A DNA stretch of 64,000 bases from Burkholderia sp. Bp8992. Lineage in GTDB: Bacteria; Pseudomonadota; Gammaproteobacteria; Burkholderiales; Burkholderiaceae. The stretch spans positions 248,001 to 312,000 of the forward strand of contig NZ_QTQI01000003.1 of assembly GCF_003853705.1 (NCBI RefSeq), given 5' to 3'. Below the pieces are notes generated by a model, which had not been told where the DNA came from, made no database searches, and worked only from the letters and a program-made list of their open reading frames with translations. Positions 44,343 to 55,288 of this stretch are shown piece by piece. Each line of letters begins with the position of its first letter. Position 1 is the first letter of the stretch. Made by a program: the position numbers and the translations under genes.

Positions 44343-45695
44343 TCAGAACACCGCGTGCCCGCTGATCAGGCTCGGCAGCCAGGTCGAGAAGAACGGCAGG
44401 TACGTGACGATGTTGATCGCGCTGAAGATCGCGAGGTAGTACGGCCACGCCATCTTCGTGGTCTCGCCGATCGACACGTTGCCGATCGCGCAGCCGACGA
44501 ACTGCACCGATCCGATCGGCGGATGCACGAGGCCGAGCGAGCAGTTCAGCAGCAGCATGATCCCGAACTGCACCGGCCCGACACCGCACGCCATCGCGAT
44601 CGGCAGGAACAGCGGCGTCGTGATCAGGATGTGCGCGGCCATGTCGACGAACGTGCCGAGGAACACCTGGATGATGTTGATGTACAGCAGCATCAGCCAC
44701 GGCGCGGCGGTCGACTGCTTCAGCAGCCCTTCGATCGCATCCGGAATTTCCAGGTACGACATCTGGAAGCGCAGCATGTTCGACACGGCGATCAGCAGCA
44801 GCACGACGCCCGTCGTGCGCGCCGCATGCGACAGCGCGCGGCGCAGCTTCTCGGCCGTCAGCGTCCGGTAGACGACCGCGGTGAGCACGAGCGAGTACAC
44901 GACGGCAATCGCGGCGGCTTCGGTCGCGGTGGCGATCCCCTTCGCGACGCACACGAGGATGATCGCGATCACCATCAGCCCGGGCACCGCGCCGACGAAG
45001 CTGCGCAGCACCGCATACCAGCCGGGGAACGCAGGCAGCGCGGACGAACCGTCTTCGCGGCGCGGATAGCCGTGACGGACGGCCTGCCAGTACGCGGCGG
45101 CGAGCACGAAGCCCATCACCCACAACACCGGCAAGAGGCCCGAGAACAGCAGGTCGCCGATCGACACGCCGCTCACCGGCTGGCCGTGCAGCATCCCGGT
45201 GATGCCCTGCGCGGCGAACGCGTAGATGATCATGTTGGTCGACGTCGGCATCAGTGCGCCGGCGAGCGACGCATGCGTCGTCACGTTGACCGCGTACGCC
45301 GCGCTGTAGCCTTCGCGCTTCATCAGCGGAATCACCACGCCGCCCATCGCCGACGTATCGGCCGTCGGCGAACCCGACACGCCGCCGAACAGCGTACAGG
45401 CGACGACGTTCGCCATCCCGAGGCCGCCGCGAAAGTGGCCGACGGTCGCCTGCGCGAAGCGCAGGATCCGGTCCGCGATGCCGCCGTGCAGCATCAGTTC
45501 GCCGGAGAAGATGAAGAACGGCACCGCGAGGAACGAGAACGCGTTCATCCCCGAGATCATCGCCTGCATCGCGGTCGCGATCGGCAGGCCTTCGACCATG
45601 TAGGTCAGCACGCAGGCTATCCCGAGCGCGAACGACACGGGTACGCCCAGTACGAGAAAAATCAGAAAACTGACGGACAGGATCGCGAGTTCCAT
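44343..45695 (-). CDS. dctM: TRAP transporter large membrane subunit
   Basis: A 450-residue DctM-type permease with about twelve helices and the family landmarks LGVPVSFALGIA, VPFFIFSGELM, GGVSGSPTADTSAMGGVVIP, THASLAGALMPTSTNM and the C-terminal HPPIGSVQFVGCAIGN. It would carry the solute with Na+ from the periplasmic binding protein. It starts 4 bases after the small subunit stop and is the last intact gene of the dctPQM operon. The same frame continues past its stop into a lactonase remnant, so the original 3' neighbour has been deleted. Confidence 0.94.
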   Translation of the reverse strand: MELAILSVSFLIFLVLGVPVSFALGIACVLTYMVEGLPIATAMQAMISGMNAFSFLAVPFFIFSGELMLHGGIADRILRFAQATVGHFRGGLGMANVVACTLFGGVSGSPTADTSAMGGVVIPLMKREGYSAAYAVNVTTHASLAGALMPTSTNMIIYAFAAQGITGMLHGQPVSGVSIGDLLFSGLLPVLWVMGFVLAAAYWQAVRHGYPRREDGSSALPAFPGWYAVLRSFVGAVPGLMVIAIILVCVAKGIATATEAAAIAVVYSLVLTAVVYRTLTAEKLRRALSHAARTTGVVLLLIAVSNMLRFQMSYLEIPDAIEGLLKQSTAAPWLMLLYINIIQVFLGTFVDMAAHILITTPLFLPIAMACGVGPVQFGIMLLLNCSLGLVHPPIGSVQFVGCAIGNVSIGETTKMAWPYYLAIFSAINIVTYLPFFSTWLPSLISGHAVF

Positions 45696-45699
45696 GGCG

Positions 45700-47687
<1,988 letters not shown>

Positions 47688-48779
47688 TCACGTCTGCATG
47701 ACCAGCGACGTCAGCTGCGTCGCGCGCGTGACGTCGGTCTTCGCGTAGATCGCCTTGATCTGCGTGCGGATCGTGCCGATCGACACGCCGCGCAGTGCCG
47801 CGCATTCCTGCGGCGAGTGCCCGTCGCAGCACAGCAGCACGGCGAGATCGGCTTCGGCCGACGACAGGCCGTAGAACACGCGCAGCCGCTGCGCGCGCGC
47901 CGCCGGCGAGCGCAGGTCGGCAGCCGTCATCAAGGCCGTGACGCCGGGCCGTTCGCGCACGAGGCGCGACTGTTCGGGCACCGGCATCAGCGCGAGCGAC
48001 AGCGGTTCGCCCGTCGCACGCCGCAACAACAGCCCGCCGCGCGCGAACGCGTGCCGCCATTGCGCATCGTCGACGCAGCCTTCCGGCGCGAAACGCCCGT
48101 TCACGACGCGCAGCGCCGGCTCCGCCGCGATCAGTTGATCGGCCGCGCGATTGGTGTAGCGCAGCTCGCGTTTCGCGCCGAGCAGGAATACCGGCACCGG
48201 AATCGCATCGAGCGCCGATTCCGCCGCGGCCACGCGCGCCTCGAGCTCGCCGATGCGCGCCTGGATCCGCAGCGCGCGGCTGATATGCGTGCCCATGATT
48301 TCGATGGCGTGGCGCTGATCGCCGGAAAGGCCTTGCGAGTCGGGGCCGCCCTGCACGCTGAGGAACGCGCCGGTGCCCTCGCCGCGATGGATGTACAGGC
48401 CCGAGATGCTGCCGAGCCCGAACGGGCGCAGGAATTCCTGGTAGAACACGCCGTGCGCGCGCTGGTGTGCGGACAGGTGCTTGACGTCCTCGAACCAGCG
48501 GCCCGCCGGCCAGTCGCCGGCGACCGGCACGACCGGATCGTACCGGTAGAACTCGGTGTTGTAGGTGCCGTAGCACTTGGCGACCCATGATTCGTCGTCG
48601 CCCGCCGCCCGCTCGATCGCCGGCACCCGCGCCGCTTCGTCGAATGACAGCAGCGTGACCATGCGCACGCCGACCGACGATCGCAGCCCGTCCAGCACCG
48701 CTTCCCATCGTTGATCGCCCAGTGCCGCAGCGTAGATGTCGTCGACCCACGCCGATGGAATCAATCCGTTCAGTGGCAT
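47688..48779 (-). CDS. LuxR-type transcriptional regulator
   Basis: A 363-residue regulator. The C-terminal 65 residues form a LuxR/NarL-type helix-turn-helix (YGLSSAEADLAVLLCCDGHS then CAALRGVSIGTIRTQIKAIY). The N-terminal 270 residues have no receiver or autoinducer-binding signature; the middle resembles a PAS-like sensor (AIPVPVFLLGAKRELRYTNR). It lies upstream of the TRAP operon on the same strand and diverges from hisC, so it may regulate either. The signal is unknown. Confidence 0.85.
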   Translation of the reverse strand: MPLNGLIPSAWVDDIYAAALGDQRWEAVLDGLRSSVGVRMVTLLSFDEAARVPAIERAAGDDESWVAKCYGTYNTEFYRYDPVVPVAGDWPAGRWFEDVKHLSAHQRAHGVFYQEFLRPFGLGSISGLYIHRGEGTGAFLSVQGGPDSQGLSGDQRHAIEIMGTHISRALRIQARIGELEARVAAAESALDAIPVPVFLLGAKRELRYTNRAADQLIAAEPALRVVNGRFAPEGCVDDAQWRHAFARGGLLLRRATGEPLSLALMPVPEQSRLVRERPGVTALMTAADLRSPAARAQRLRVFYGLSSAEADLAVLLCCDGHSPQECAALRGVSIGTIRTQIKAIYAKTDVTRATQLTSLVMQT

Positions 48780-48996
48780 CTGGCTACCCCGCGCCGTGCG
48801 TTTCTGTCGAACGTCCTCAGCCCATCTTACTCAATGAACGAGATCGTTCAAATAACGCGTGTGCGTTTGGTTCGAAATACTACGTTTATTACCGTTTCTC
48901 GTCTGACGTATGGGCCATTTCCGACACGAAAGCGCAGTCGCCGTCGGCATGCACCGGCGCGCGGCCCGCTTTTCATCCCGATCAGGGTATGCCATG

Positions 48997-49086
48997 ATGC
49001 GGCGCATGACGATCCGAAACGCCACGCCCTCGCTGCACCATCACCACGGCCGCCCTCCATTGCGCCGTGGTTCGTTTCGCATCTAG
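48997..49086 (+). CDS. Histidine leader peptide (HisL-like)
   Basis: A 29-residue leader with four consecutive His codons (CAC CAT CAC CAC, 49036-49047) in LHHHHGRPPLRRG, ending at TAG 49084-49086. AGGG lies 8 bases before ATG 48997; ATG codons at 48994 and 49006 are in the same frame. It precedes hisC and overlaps hairpins that form a transcription attenuator. When charged histidyl-tRNA is scarce the ribosome would stall on the His run and allow read-through into hisC. Sequence and position both fit; HisL peptides are best known from enterobacteria. Confidence 0.85.
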   Translation: MRRMTIRNATPSLHHHHGRPPLRRGSFRI

Positions 49087-49130
49087 TCATTGCATCGGGC
49101 TGGCCCCGATCAAGACGACGACCAAGGCGC
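49044..49130 (+). promoter_or_regulatory. His attenuator: 1:2 hairpin and antiterminator
   Basis: Segment 1 CCACGGC (49044-49050), overlapping the last His codons, pairs exactly with segment 2 GCCGTGG (49064-49070). Segment 2 extended, GCGCCGTGGT (49062-49071), can instead pair with ACCAAGGCGC (49121-49130) at nine of ten positions, which would consume the 5' arm of the terminator hairpin. A small hairpin, ATCGGG/CCCGAT (49094-49110), lies between. Ribosome stalling at the His codons blocks segment 1 and favours the antiterminator. Confidence 0.85.
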
Positions 49131-49146
49131 CTCCGGCGCCTTTTTT
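49124..49146 (+). terminator. Intrinsic terminator of the his attenuator
   Basis: AAGGCGCC-TCC-GGCGCC is followed by TTTTTT: an 8-base stem including two A-T pairs, a 3-base loop and a T run. It lies 62 bases before the hisC start and ends the leader transcript unless the antiterminator forms. Confidence 0.92.
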
Positions 49147-49208
49147 GTTTTCCGCCGCCTGAAGAATCCTGCCGCGCCGCCCCATCGATCACGTACGGAG
49201 TGTTTCCA

Positions 49209-50321
49209 ATGCAACAACCGTGGAAAGAGATTGCCCTGTCGGACTTGCCGCTCCGGGAAGACTTGAAGTTGCAGCACGCGTACGGAGCGCCGCAGCTCGA
49301 CGTGCCGGTCTGCCTGAACGTCAACGAGAATCCGTATTCGCCGTCGCCGGCGCTCGTCGAGCGCATCGCGACCGCGGTGGCCGATGCCGCGCGCGACGCG
49401 AACCGATATCCCGACCGCGACTTCGCCGAACTGCGATCGCATCTGGCCGCCTACCTGACGCACGACACCGGCGTGCCGGTCGACGCGACGAGCGTCTGGG
49501 CAGCCAACGGTTCGAACGAAGTGATCCAGCAGATCCTGCAGGCGTTCGGCGGCCCGGGGCGCTCGGCGCTGGCCTTCACGCCCGCGTATCCGATGTATGA
49601 CGAATACTGCCGGACGACCTTCACGCGCCTGCATACGTTGCCGCGCACCGGCGATTTCGCGCTGGACGTGGACCAGGCGCTCGACAGCATCCGCGCGCAC
49701 CGGCCGAGCGTGATCCTGCTGACGTCACCGAATAACCCGACGGGAACCGCGCTGCCGCTCGACGACATCCGCGCGATCCTCGACCTCGCGCCGGGCGTGG
49801 TCGTCGTCGACGAAGCCTATGCGGAGTTCCGGCGTCACGGCGTCCGCAGCGCGGCGACGCTGCTGCCCGACCATCCGCGGCTGATCGTGACGCGCACGTT
49901 GAGCAAGGCGTTCAAGTTCGCGGGCGGCCGCGTCGGGTATTGCGCATGCGCGCCCGCGATCGTGGACGCACTGAAGCTGGTTCGCCTGCCGTATCACCTG
50001 TCCGCCTTTACGCAGGCGGCGGCCTGCGCGGCGCTGGTCGCACGTGACGAGATGCTGTCGCAGGTCGACGCGATCAAGGTCGAGCGCGACGCAACCGTTT
50101 GCTGGCTGCGCGGCGTGGGCCTCGCAGTGGCCGATTCCGACGCCAACTTCGTGATGTTCGGCAAGTTCGAGGATCGCCACCGGATCTGGAGCGGACTCCT
50201 GCGCCACGGTGTCCTGATTCGCGAATCCGGGCCGCCCGAGTACCTTCGCGTGTCGATCGGCACGGCGGCGGAGATGGCCGCGTTTCGCGCGGCGCTGCTT
50301 GACGTGATGGCGCTCGGGTGA
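49209..50321 (+). CDS. hisC: Histidinol-phosphate aminotransferase
   Basis: A 370-residue PLP enzyme of the class II aminotransferase family. Typical HisC motifs are LNVNENPYSPSP, the PLP-phosphate site ANGSNEVIQQIL, LTSPNNPTGTALP, VVVDEAYAEF and the PLP-binding Lys in RTLSKAFKFAGGRVGY. It converts imidazole-acetol phosphate and glutamate to histidinol phosphate in histidine synthesis. CGGAG precedes the ATG. It stands apart from any other his gene in the window, yet has its own histidine attenuator, which confirms its pathway. It may be a second hisC copy, since Burkholderia usually carries one in the main his cluster (family knowledge). Confidence 0.95.
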   Translation: MQQPWKEIALSDLPLREDLKLQHAYGAPQLDVPVCLNVNENPYSPSPALVERIATAVADAARDANRYPDRDFAELRSHLAAYLTHDTGVPVDATSVWAANGSNEVIQQILQAFGGPGRSALAFTPAYPMYDEYCRTTFTRLHTLPRTGDFALDVDQALDSIRAHRPSVILLTSPNNPTGTALPLDDIRAILDLAPGVVVVDEAYAEFRRHGVRSAATLLPDHPRLIVTRTLSKAFKFAGGRVGYCACAPAIVDALKLVRLPYHLSAFTQAAACAALVARDEMLSQVDAIKVERDATVCWLRGVGLAVADSDANFVMFGKFEDRHRIWSGLLRHGVLIRESGPPEYLRVSIGTAAEMAAFRAALLDVMALG

Positions 50322-50394
50322 GTGAGCGGCGGGCAGGACGGGAACGGTCGACGACGCAACGGAATGCGTGCCGACGCGCGATCGGACGGTGTAC

Positions 50395-50646
50395 TTACTT
50401 CATCGTCGCGAGACGCGATTCCAGTTCGTCGATCTTCGCGAGCACGGCATTGCTGAGCTTCCTGACATGATGCGGCACATCGGGCGCCGACATCAGTTCC
50501 TCGATGCGCCTTCGCCAGTAACTCGGATGCCTGACGCGCCCGGCGCCCGACATCGATACGTCGTCAGCGACCGTGTCGCTGTCCAGGAGAGCCACCATTC
50601 TCTGGATGTGAGAGAGCTCTCGTTCCACATAGTCTCTTGCCAGCAT
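50395..50646 (-). CDS. Small hypothetical protein
   Basis: An 83-residue acidic/basic helical protein with no signal peptide or known motif (LARDYVERELSHIQRMVALL, HPSYWRRRIEELMSAPDVPH and a C-terminal coiled segment NAVLAKIDELESRL). A GGGGAA element lies about 10 bases upstream of the ATG. The even, protein-like composition and codon use support a real gene, convergent with hisC. Function unknown. Confidence 0.6.
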   Translation of the reverse strand: MLARDYVERELSHIQRMVALLDSDTVADDVSMSGAGRVRHPSYWRRRIEELMSAPDVPHHVRKLSNAVLAKIDELESRLATMK

Positions 50647-50952
50647 ATTGATTGAGATTCCCCGAAATACGACATCAGGCCTTCCATCATCAACGCGCCA
50701 TCGTGTCGCGATGCCAACGACGCACCGTCCACGCCGTGCTCATCGTACGCGGCGACTGTGTCGGTCAACTGCGCGGACGGTCGCGGCAATCGACATTGAA
50801 TGGCAGGCCCGTTCGTTCGTGTTCGTGACACGCGCTCCCCCGTACCCTGCTGCCCATCGTAGGCGCACCGGCCCGCGCCGGCATCCCCAAAAGTGGGGAT
50901 ATCGGCGGATATCGCGAAAGGGGGGTTCCGGAAACGACGGGGGCTGGACGGC
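50647..50952. other. Intergenic stretch with a short hairpin
   Basis: A 306-base gap between two minus-strand genes. ATCCCCA (50882-50888) pairs with TGGGGAT (50893-50899) around a 4-base loop, 54 bases beyond the 3' end of the ankyrin gene on the other side. No T run follows on either strand, so a terminator is only possible. No gene is seen. Confidence 0.4.
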
Positions 50953-52005
50953 CTACCGCCGATACGGCGGCGGCGCGAGTTCGAGCGGATCGGGGTTCAG
51001 GCGCACCCACGCAACCGCAAGCCGGCACAGTTGCGCCGGATCGCCGGCCTGGCGCTTGACATCCTGCACGAGCGCGTCCACGTCAGACAAATCGGCTGCC
51101 GGCAACGACGTGCCGGTCCGCACGATTGCCGCGAACGCATCGGCCATCTTCCGGAAGTCCGCATCCCAGTTACCGCCGCCGTTGTGATCGAGCTCGTGCG
51201 CGATGCGGCCCGCGATCCGGACGAGTTCGCCCTGAACCGTCGCGGCGTGCCCGCTTCCCGGCACCAGTTGCGTCCACAAGGCCTGATGCTGCGCCTGCCA
51301 CGTGCCGTCCGCGACGACGATCGGCGACCGGCCGTCGTGCAGTTGGCGGCGCGGCACCGCCGGTACGTCGAACAGCGCATAGAGCCGGTCCAGCGCGGCG
51401 CTGGCCGCGTCGACGGTATCGGGATTGAAGCGCTCGCGCATGAACTCGAAGCGCTCGCCGATCGCCGTGACGCTGGCCTGCATGGATGGCGTCTTCGCCG
51501 CGCCGGCGCCGAGCAGCACGTCGGCGAGCGCCACCATGTGCTCCAGGTCCGCGTTGCCGCAGGTGCGCAGCGCACGCTCGAGCGGCGTGTGCCCGTCGCG
51601 GTTCAGCGCGTCGACGCGCGCGCCATGTTCCAGCAGCAGCCGCGCGGACAGCGCATTGCGTGAATCGGCCGCCGCATGCAGCGCGGTGCCGATCGACGCA
51701 CCGTCGTCGTGAACGTCCGCACCCAGCTCGAACAGCACGTCGAAGCGACTGCGCCTGCTGCGGGCGCGCACATGCAGCGCCGTATTGCCGTACGCGTCGG
51801 CCGCACCGATGTCCGCACCCTGCGCGACGAGCCAGCGCGCGAGATCGTCAGGACACCGGTCGAACGACAGCGCGGTCCGCTTGCTCGGCCCGCCGCGCGC
51901 GTTCACGTCGCAGGTGTCGAACACCGCCTGCAGCTTCGCGAGGTCGCCCTCGTCGAGCAATGCGTCGAAGTCCTTCGGCAGCAGTTTCTTTTTTGCTTTC
52001 GGCAT
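50953..52005 (-). CDS. Ankyrin-repeat protein
   Basis: A 350-residue cytoplasmic protein. Residues about 10-170 hold four to five ankyrin repeats (for example DAYGNTALHVRARSRRSRFD, GTALHAAADSRNALSARLLL and NRDGHTPLERALR). The C-terminal 170 residues are helical with no recognised domain. GGAGG precedes the ATG at 52005. The N-terminus is basic (MPKAKKKLLPKDF). It is followed upstream on the same strand by a YezG-like immunity gene. Proteins of this kind often occur as immunity or accessory genes beside polymorphic toxins, but no toxin gene is in the window. Confidence 0.85.
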   Translation of the reverse strand: MPKAKKKLLPKDFDALLDEGDLAKLQAVFDTCDVNARGGPSKRTALSFDRCPDDLARWLVAQGADIGAADAYGNTALHVRARSRRSRFDVLFELGADVHDDGASIGTALHAAADSRNALSARLLLEHGARVDALNRDGHTPLERALRTCGNADLEHMVALADVLLGAGAAKTPSMQASVTAIGERFEFMRERFNPDTVDAASAALDRLYALFDVPAVPRRQLHDGRSPIVVADGTWQAQHQALWTQLVPGSGHAATVQGELVRIAGRIAHELDHNGGGNWDADFRKMADAFAAIVRTGTSLPAADLSDVDALVQDVKRQAGDPAQLCRLAVAWVRLNPDPLELAPPPYRR

Positions 52006-52107
52006 GTCGGCCTCCTGCCTTCGGACGCGCGCGCATCGTCGGCATTTCGTCAGTGTGATAAACCTGCCTGGCACCCGCTGCGGGCGCAGCGCATCCTGGC
52101 GCGCACG

Positions 52108-52512
52108 TCAGTCCAGCGGCTCCAGCAGTTCCAGACCGTCCGGTCGGCCGGACTTGCCATCCAGCTTCGTGATGTTCCAGCGCGCAGCGTCTTCCCAGTC
52201 GTAATCCATTCGATAGGAAAACCGGGCATTGGCGCGAAACAGCGCGGCGCGGAATTTCCTGCCGTCGTTCGCCAGCGCGTCGCGCAGTGGCGGCCCGATG
52301 CGCATGATGCCGTCGATGAAGTCGCGATGCTCCATCGCAGAGATCAACTCGACGCCGGCCGCCGTCGCGCAGGACGCGCGGACGCCGTACTGGGCCTCGC
52401 CCGGCGCGTTGAAGCGAACGTAGACTTCGCTCCAGCCGGGAAACGCGGCCTGCATGTAGCCGATCACATGTCGGGCCAGCTCGACCAACCGTTCTGTTGC
52501 GGCATCGTTCAT
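52108..52512 (-). CDS. YezG/DUF600-like immunity protein (orphan)
   Basis: A 134-residue protein resembling the YezG family of antitoxins. Features are an N-terminal helix (ERLVELARHVIGYMQAAFP), WSEVYVRFNAPGEAQYG, and a C-terminal RFSYRMDYDWEDAARWNITK with the tyrosine/aspartate/tryptophan run seen in that family. GAGGAAG precedes the ATG at 52512. No matching toxin is found nearby, so it looks like an orphan immunity gene, perhaps defending against toxins of related strains. The family call is moderate; the gene itself is well supported. Confidence 0.65.
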   Translation of the reverse strand: MNDAATERLVELARHVIGYMQAAFPGWSEVYVRFNAPGEAQYGVRASCATAAGVELISAMEHRDFIDGIMRIGPPLRDALANDGRKFRAALFRANARFSYRMDYDWEDAARWNITKLDGKSGRPDGLELLEPLD

Positions 52513-52715
52513 CGCTCTTCCTCGGAATGGAATCGCGGACGAGCGTAATCCGGCGCTGGGCGACGCGTCAATGGCCGCCGTCGCGAGCATCGGCACGCGC
52601 GCCTGGTGTCGCGCCGCCTGTCGCCTCTTGCATGTCGATTGGCGCGCTTTGCGAGTGAACTGGCGCGTAAAAGGCGGCATCATGGCGCATCACCTCTGCA
52701 ACGGAACCCACGCCC

Positions 52716-53774
52716 ATGAATATCGATACCGACCTCCCTGTCATGGTGACCGGCGCGACCGGATACGTCGCGGGCTGGCTCGTGCAACGGCTTCTCGAGG
52801 CCGGCCTGACGGTCCACGCGGCCGTCCGCGACCCCGACAGCCCGGACAAGCTGAAGCACCTCCAGCGCATCGCGGCCGGCAAGCCCGGCACGATCCGCTT
52901 TTTCCGCGCCGACCTGCTCGACCCCGGCTCGTACGCGGACGCGATGGCCGGTTGCGGCATCGTGTTCCACACCGCGTCGCCGTTCACGGTCACCGTTCGC
53001 GACCCGCAGAAGGAACTCGTCGATCCGGCGCTGCTCGGCACGCGCAACGTGCTCGAGACAGCCAACCGCACACCGTCGGTGCGGCGCGTCGTGCTGACCA
53101 GCAGCTGCGCGGCGATCTACGGCGACAATGCCGATCTCGCCGCGACGCCGAACGGCGTGTTCACCGAAGCGATCTGGAACACCAGCTCGTCGCTCGCCCA
53201 CCAGCCGTATTCGTATTCGAAGACCGTCGCGGAACGCGAAGCGTGGAAAATCGCCCGCGCGCAGCAGCGCTGGGATCTCGTGACGATCAACCCGACGCTC
53301 GTGATCGGCCCCGGCATCAATCCGCATGCCACGTCGGAAAGCTTCGAGATCGTACGGCAGATGGGCAACGGCACGATGAAAATGGGCGTGCCGAATCTCG
53401 GCCTGGGCGCGGTCGACGTGCGCGACGTGGCCGACGCCCACCTCCGTGCCGCGTTTCTGCCCAGCGCCAACGGCCGCTACATCGTGTCGGGTCACGATAC
53501 CAACCTGCCGGCGATGGCCGCCACGCTGCTCGAACGATACGGCGCCGACTACCCGATTCCGCGGCGCATCCTGCCGAAATGGCTCGTGTGGCTGGTCGGC
53601 CCGCTCGCGAACAAAGCCGTGACGCGCCGCATGATCGCGCGCAACATCGGGCTTCCCTGGCGCGGCGACAACAGCCGCAGCCGCAACGAACTCGGCATCC
53701 GCTATCGCCCGCTCGCCGAGTCGATGAACGATTTCTTTCAGCAGCTCGTCGAAACCGGGCAATTGCGGCGATGA
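52716..53774 (+). CDS. NAD-dependent epimerase/dihydroflavonol-reductase-like protein
   Basis: A 352-residue extended SDR. The N-terminal cofactor motif is TGATGYVAGWL (about residues 13-23), followed by AVRDPDSPDKLKHL, typical of NADP-dependent DFR-like enzymes, and the active site is YSYSKTVAE (Tyr/Lys about 167-171) after LTSSCAAIYG. It should reduce a ketone or aldehyde. Its stop overlaps the start of an AraC-type regulator (ATGA), so enzyme and regulator are co-expressed. The substrate is unknown. Confidence 0.9.
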   Translation: MNIDTDLPVMVTGATGYVAGWLVQRLLEAGLTVHAAVRDPDSPDKLKHLQRIAAGKPGTIRFFRADLLDPGSYADAMAGCGIVFHTASPFTVTVRDPQKELVDPALLGTRNVLETANRTPSVRRVVLTSSCAAIYGDNADLAATPNGVFTEAIWNTSSSLAHQPYSYSKTVAEREAWKIARAQQRWDLVTINPTLVIGPGINPHATSESFEIVRQMGNGTMKMGVPNLGLGAVDVRDVADAHLRAAFLPSANGRYIVSGHDTNLPAMAATLLERYGADYPIPRRILPKWLVWLVGPLANKAVTRRMIARNIGLPWRGDNSRSRNELGIRYRPLAESMNDFFQQLVETGQLRR

Positions 53775-54763
53775 ACCGCTTCGCGATCTCACCTGGCTGG
53801 CAGGTCGTGATGGTCGACCTGGGCCTGCGTGTCGACGAACTGCTGCGGCGCGCACAACTGCCCGCCGACCTGTTCACGCGGCCGGAAGGCGGGCTCACGA
53901 CCCGCGAATACTTCCGCTTGTGGCGCGCGACGGAAGAGATGGCAAACGTGCCGGCCGTCGCGCTGCGCATCCTCGATCTCGTCTCGGTCGAGGCGTTCGA
54001 TCCGCCGCTGTTTGCCGCGCTGTGCAGCCCGAACCTGGAAATTGCGATTCGGCGCATCAGCCAGTTCAAGCCGCTGATCGGCCCGGTACGCTTGCGCGTG
54101 GCGCATGAGGCCGACGTGCTGACCCTCGCCGTCGACTTCCTGGAACGCGAGGAGCCGCCGCCCGGCATGCTGCTCACGGCCGAACTCGGCTTCTTCGTGA
54201 AGTTGGCACGGCTCGCGACCCGCACCGGCGTGCCTGCCCGCGCCGTCACGCTGCCGCGCGAGGTCGAGCCGCATCCCGGCTATGCGCGGTTCTTCGGCGT
54301 GACGCCGCAGTACGGCGATACGCCCTGCGTCAGCGTGGCGCTGCAGGATGCGCGACGTCCGTTCGTGACGGCCAACCATGCAATGTGGCAGATCTTCGAG
54401 CCCGATCTGCGCCGCCGCCTCGACGCGTTGTCGGCCGGCGCGGGCATCGTCGAGCGCGTGCGCGCGGCGCTGCTGGAATTGATCCCGGGCGGCCTCGCCA
54501 CCACGGACGACGTTGCACGAACGCTCGCCATCAGCAAGCGCACGCTGCAGCGCCGCCTCGGTGACGACGGCGCGAACTTCAAGACCATCCTGGCCGAGGT
54601 CCGCGAAAAGCTCGCGTGGCACTACCTCGACCGCTCGGACCTTCCCTACAGCCAGATCGCGTTCCTGCTCGGCTACCAGGATCCGAACTCGTTCTTCCGC
54701 GCGTTCAATGAATGGACCGGCATGACACCCGACGCCGCTCGCTCGCGGACGACGCCACGCTGA
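53771..54763 (+). CDS. AraC-family regulator with Arabinose_bd-type N-terminal domain
   Basis: A 330-residue regulator. Residues about 15-200 match the OruR/ArgR-like ligand-binding region (LTTREYFRLWRATEEM, FDPPLFAALCSPNLE, RISQFKPLIGPV). The C-terminal 100 residues are the AraC double helix-turn-helix (VARTLAISKRTLQRRLGDDG, LPYSQIAFLLGYQDPNSF, FNEWTGMTPDAAR). It is translationally coupled to the preceding epimerase gene, whose expression it probably controls. Confidence 0.92.
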   Translation: MNRFAISPGWQVVMVDLGLRVDELLRRAQLPADLFTRPEGGLTTREYFRLWRATEEMANVPAVALRILDLVSVEAFDPPLFAALCSPNLEIAIRRISQFKPLIGPVRLRVAHEADVLTLAVDFLEREEPPPGMLLTAELGFFVKLARLATRTGVPARAVTLPREVEPHPGYARFFGVTPQYGDTPCVSVALQDARRPFVTANHAMWQIFEPDLRRRLDALSAGAGIVERVRAALLELIPGGLATTDDVARTLAISKRTLQRRLGDDGANFKTILAEVREKLAWHYLDRSDLPYSQIAFLLGYQDPNSFFRAFNEWTGMTPDAARSRTTPR

Positions 54764-54799
54764 CGCGCACGGTCGCCCCATCGCCGAGCCGATGCGGCA

Positions 54800-55288
54800 T
54801 CAGCGCGCGGCGTCGTTGCGGTTCAGCCCGAAAATGAAATCGGCTTCCACTGCCGCGCCTTTGGGCAACTGCAGCACGCCGACCGACGAACGCGTATGGA
54901 CGCCGGCATCGCCGAGCACTGCGTACAAAACGTCGGAGGCACCGTCGGCCACTTCGCTTTGCATCGTGAAGCCGGGCGCGCTCCGCACATAGACCGTCAT
55001 GCGCGGCACCGTCGCGATCGCATCGAGCGTGCCGCAATGCTTGCGAATCAGCGACAGCGCACGCAGCGTCGATATGCCGGCCGCACGGCGGCCGTCCTCC
55101 AGCGAAACGGATTCGCCGACGACGCCGACGAAGTGCACGGTTTCCCCGATTCGCGGAATCTGGCCGGACAGATAGGCCGTCCTTCCATCGACCAGAACGG
55201 GCGTGTACTTTCCGCCGATCCTGATTTCCTCGTCCGGATCGAATCCGAAATCGGCCGCGATCTGTTTCAGCTTATCGTCTCTGTTCAT
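54800..55288 (-). CDS. RidA/YjgF-family protein
   Basis: A 162-residue member of the Rid family (two-component YjgH/RidA-like fold; usually about 130-160 residues). Visible elements are TAYLSGQIPRIGETVHFVGV, TLRALSLIRKHCGTLDAI, MTVYVRSAPGF and a C-terminal GVLQLPKGAAVEADFIFG. RidA hydrolyses reactive enamine/imine intermediates; the catalytic Arg of RidA falls at or near TRSSVGV. GGGGAA lies upstream of the ATG. It converges with the AraC gene. Other subgroups of the family have unknown activity, so the exact role is open. Confidence 0.85.
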   Translation of the reverse strand: MNRDDKLKQIAADFGFDPDEEIRIGGKYTPVLVDGRTAYLSGQIPRIGETVHFVGVVGESVSLEDGRRAAGISTLRALSLIRKHCGTLDAIATVPRMTVYVRSAPGFTMQSEVADGASDVLYAVLGDAGVHTRSSVGVLQLPKGAAVEADFIFGLNRNDAAR

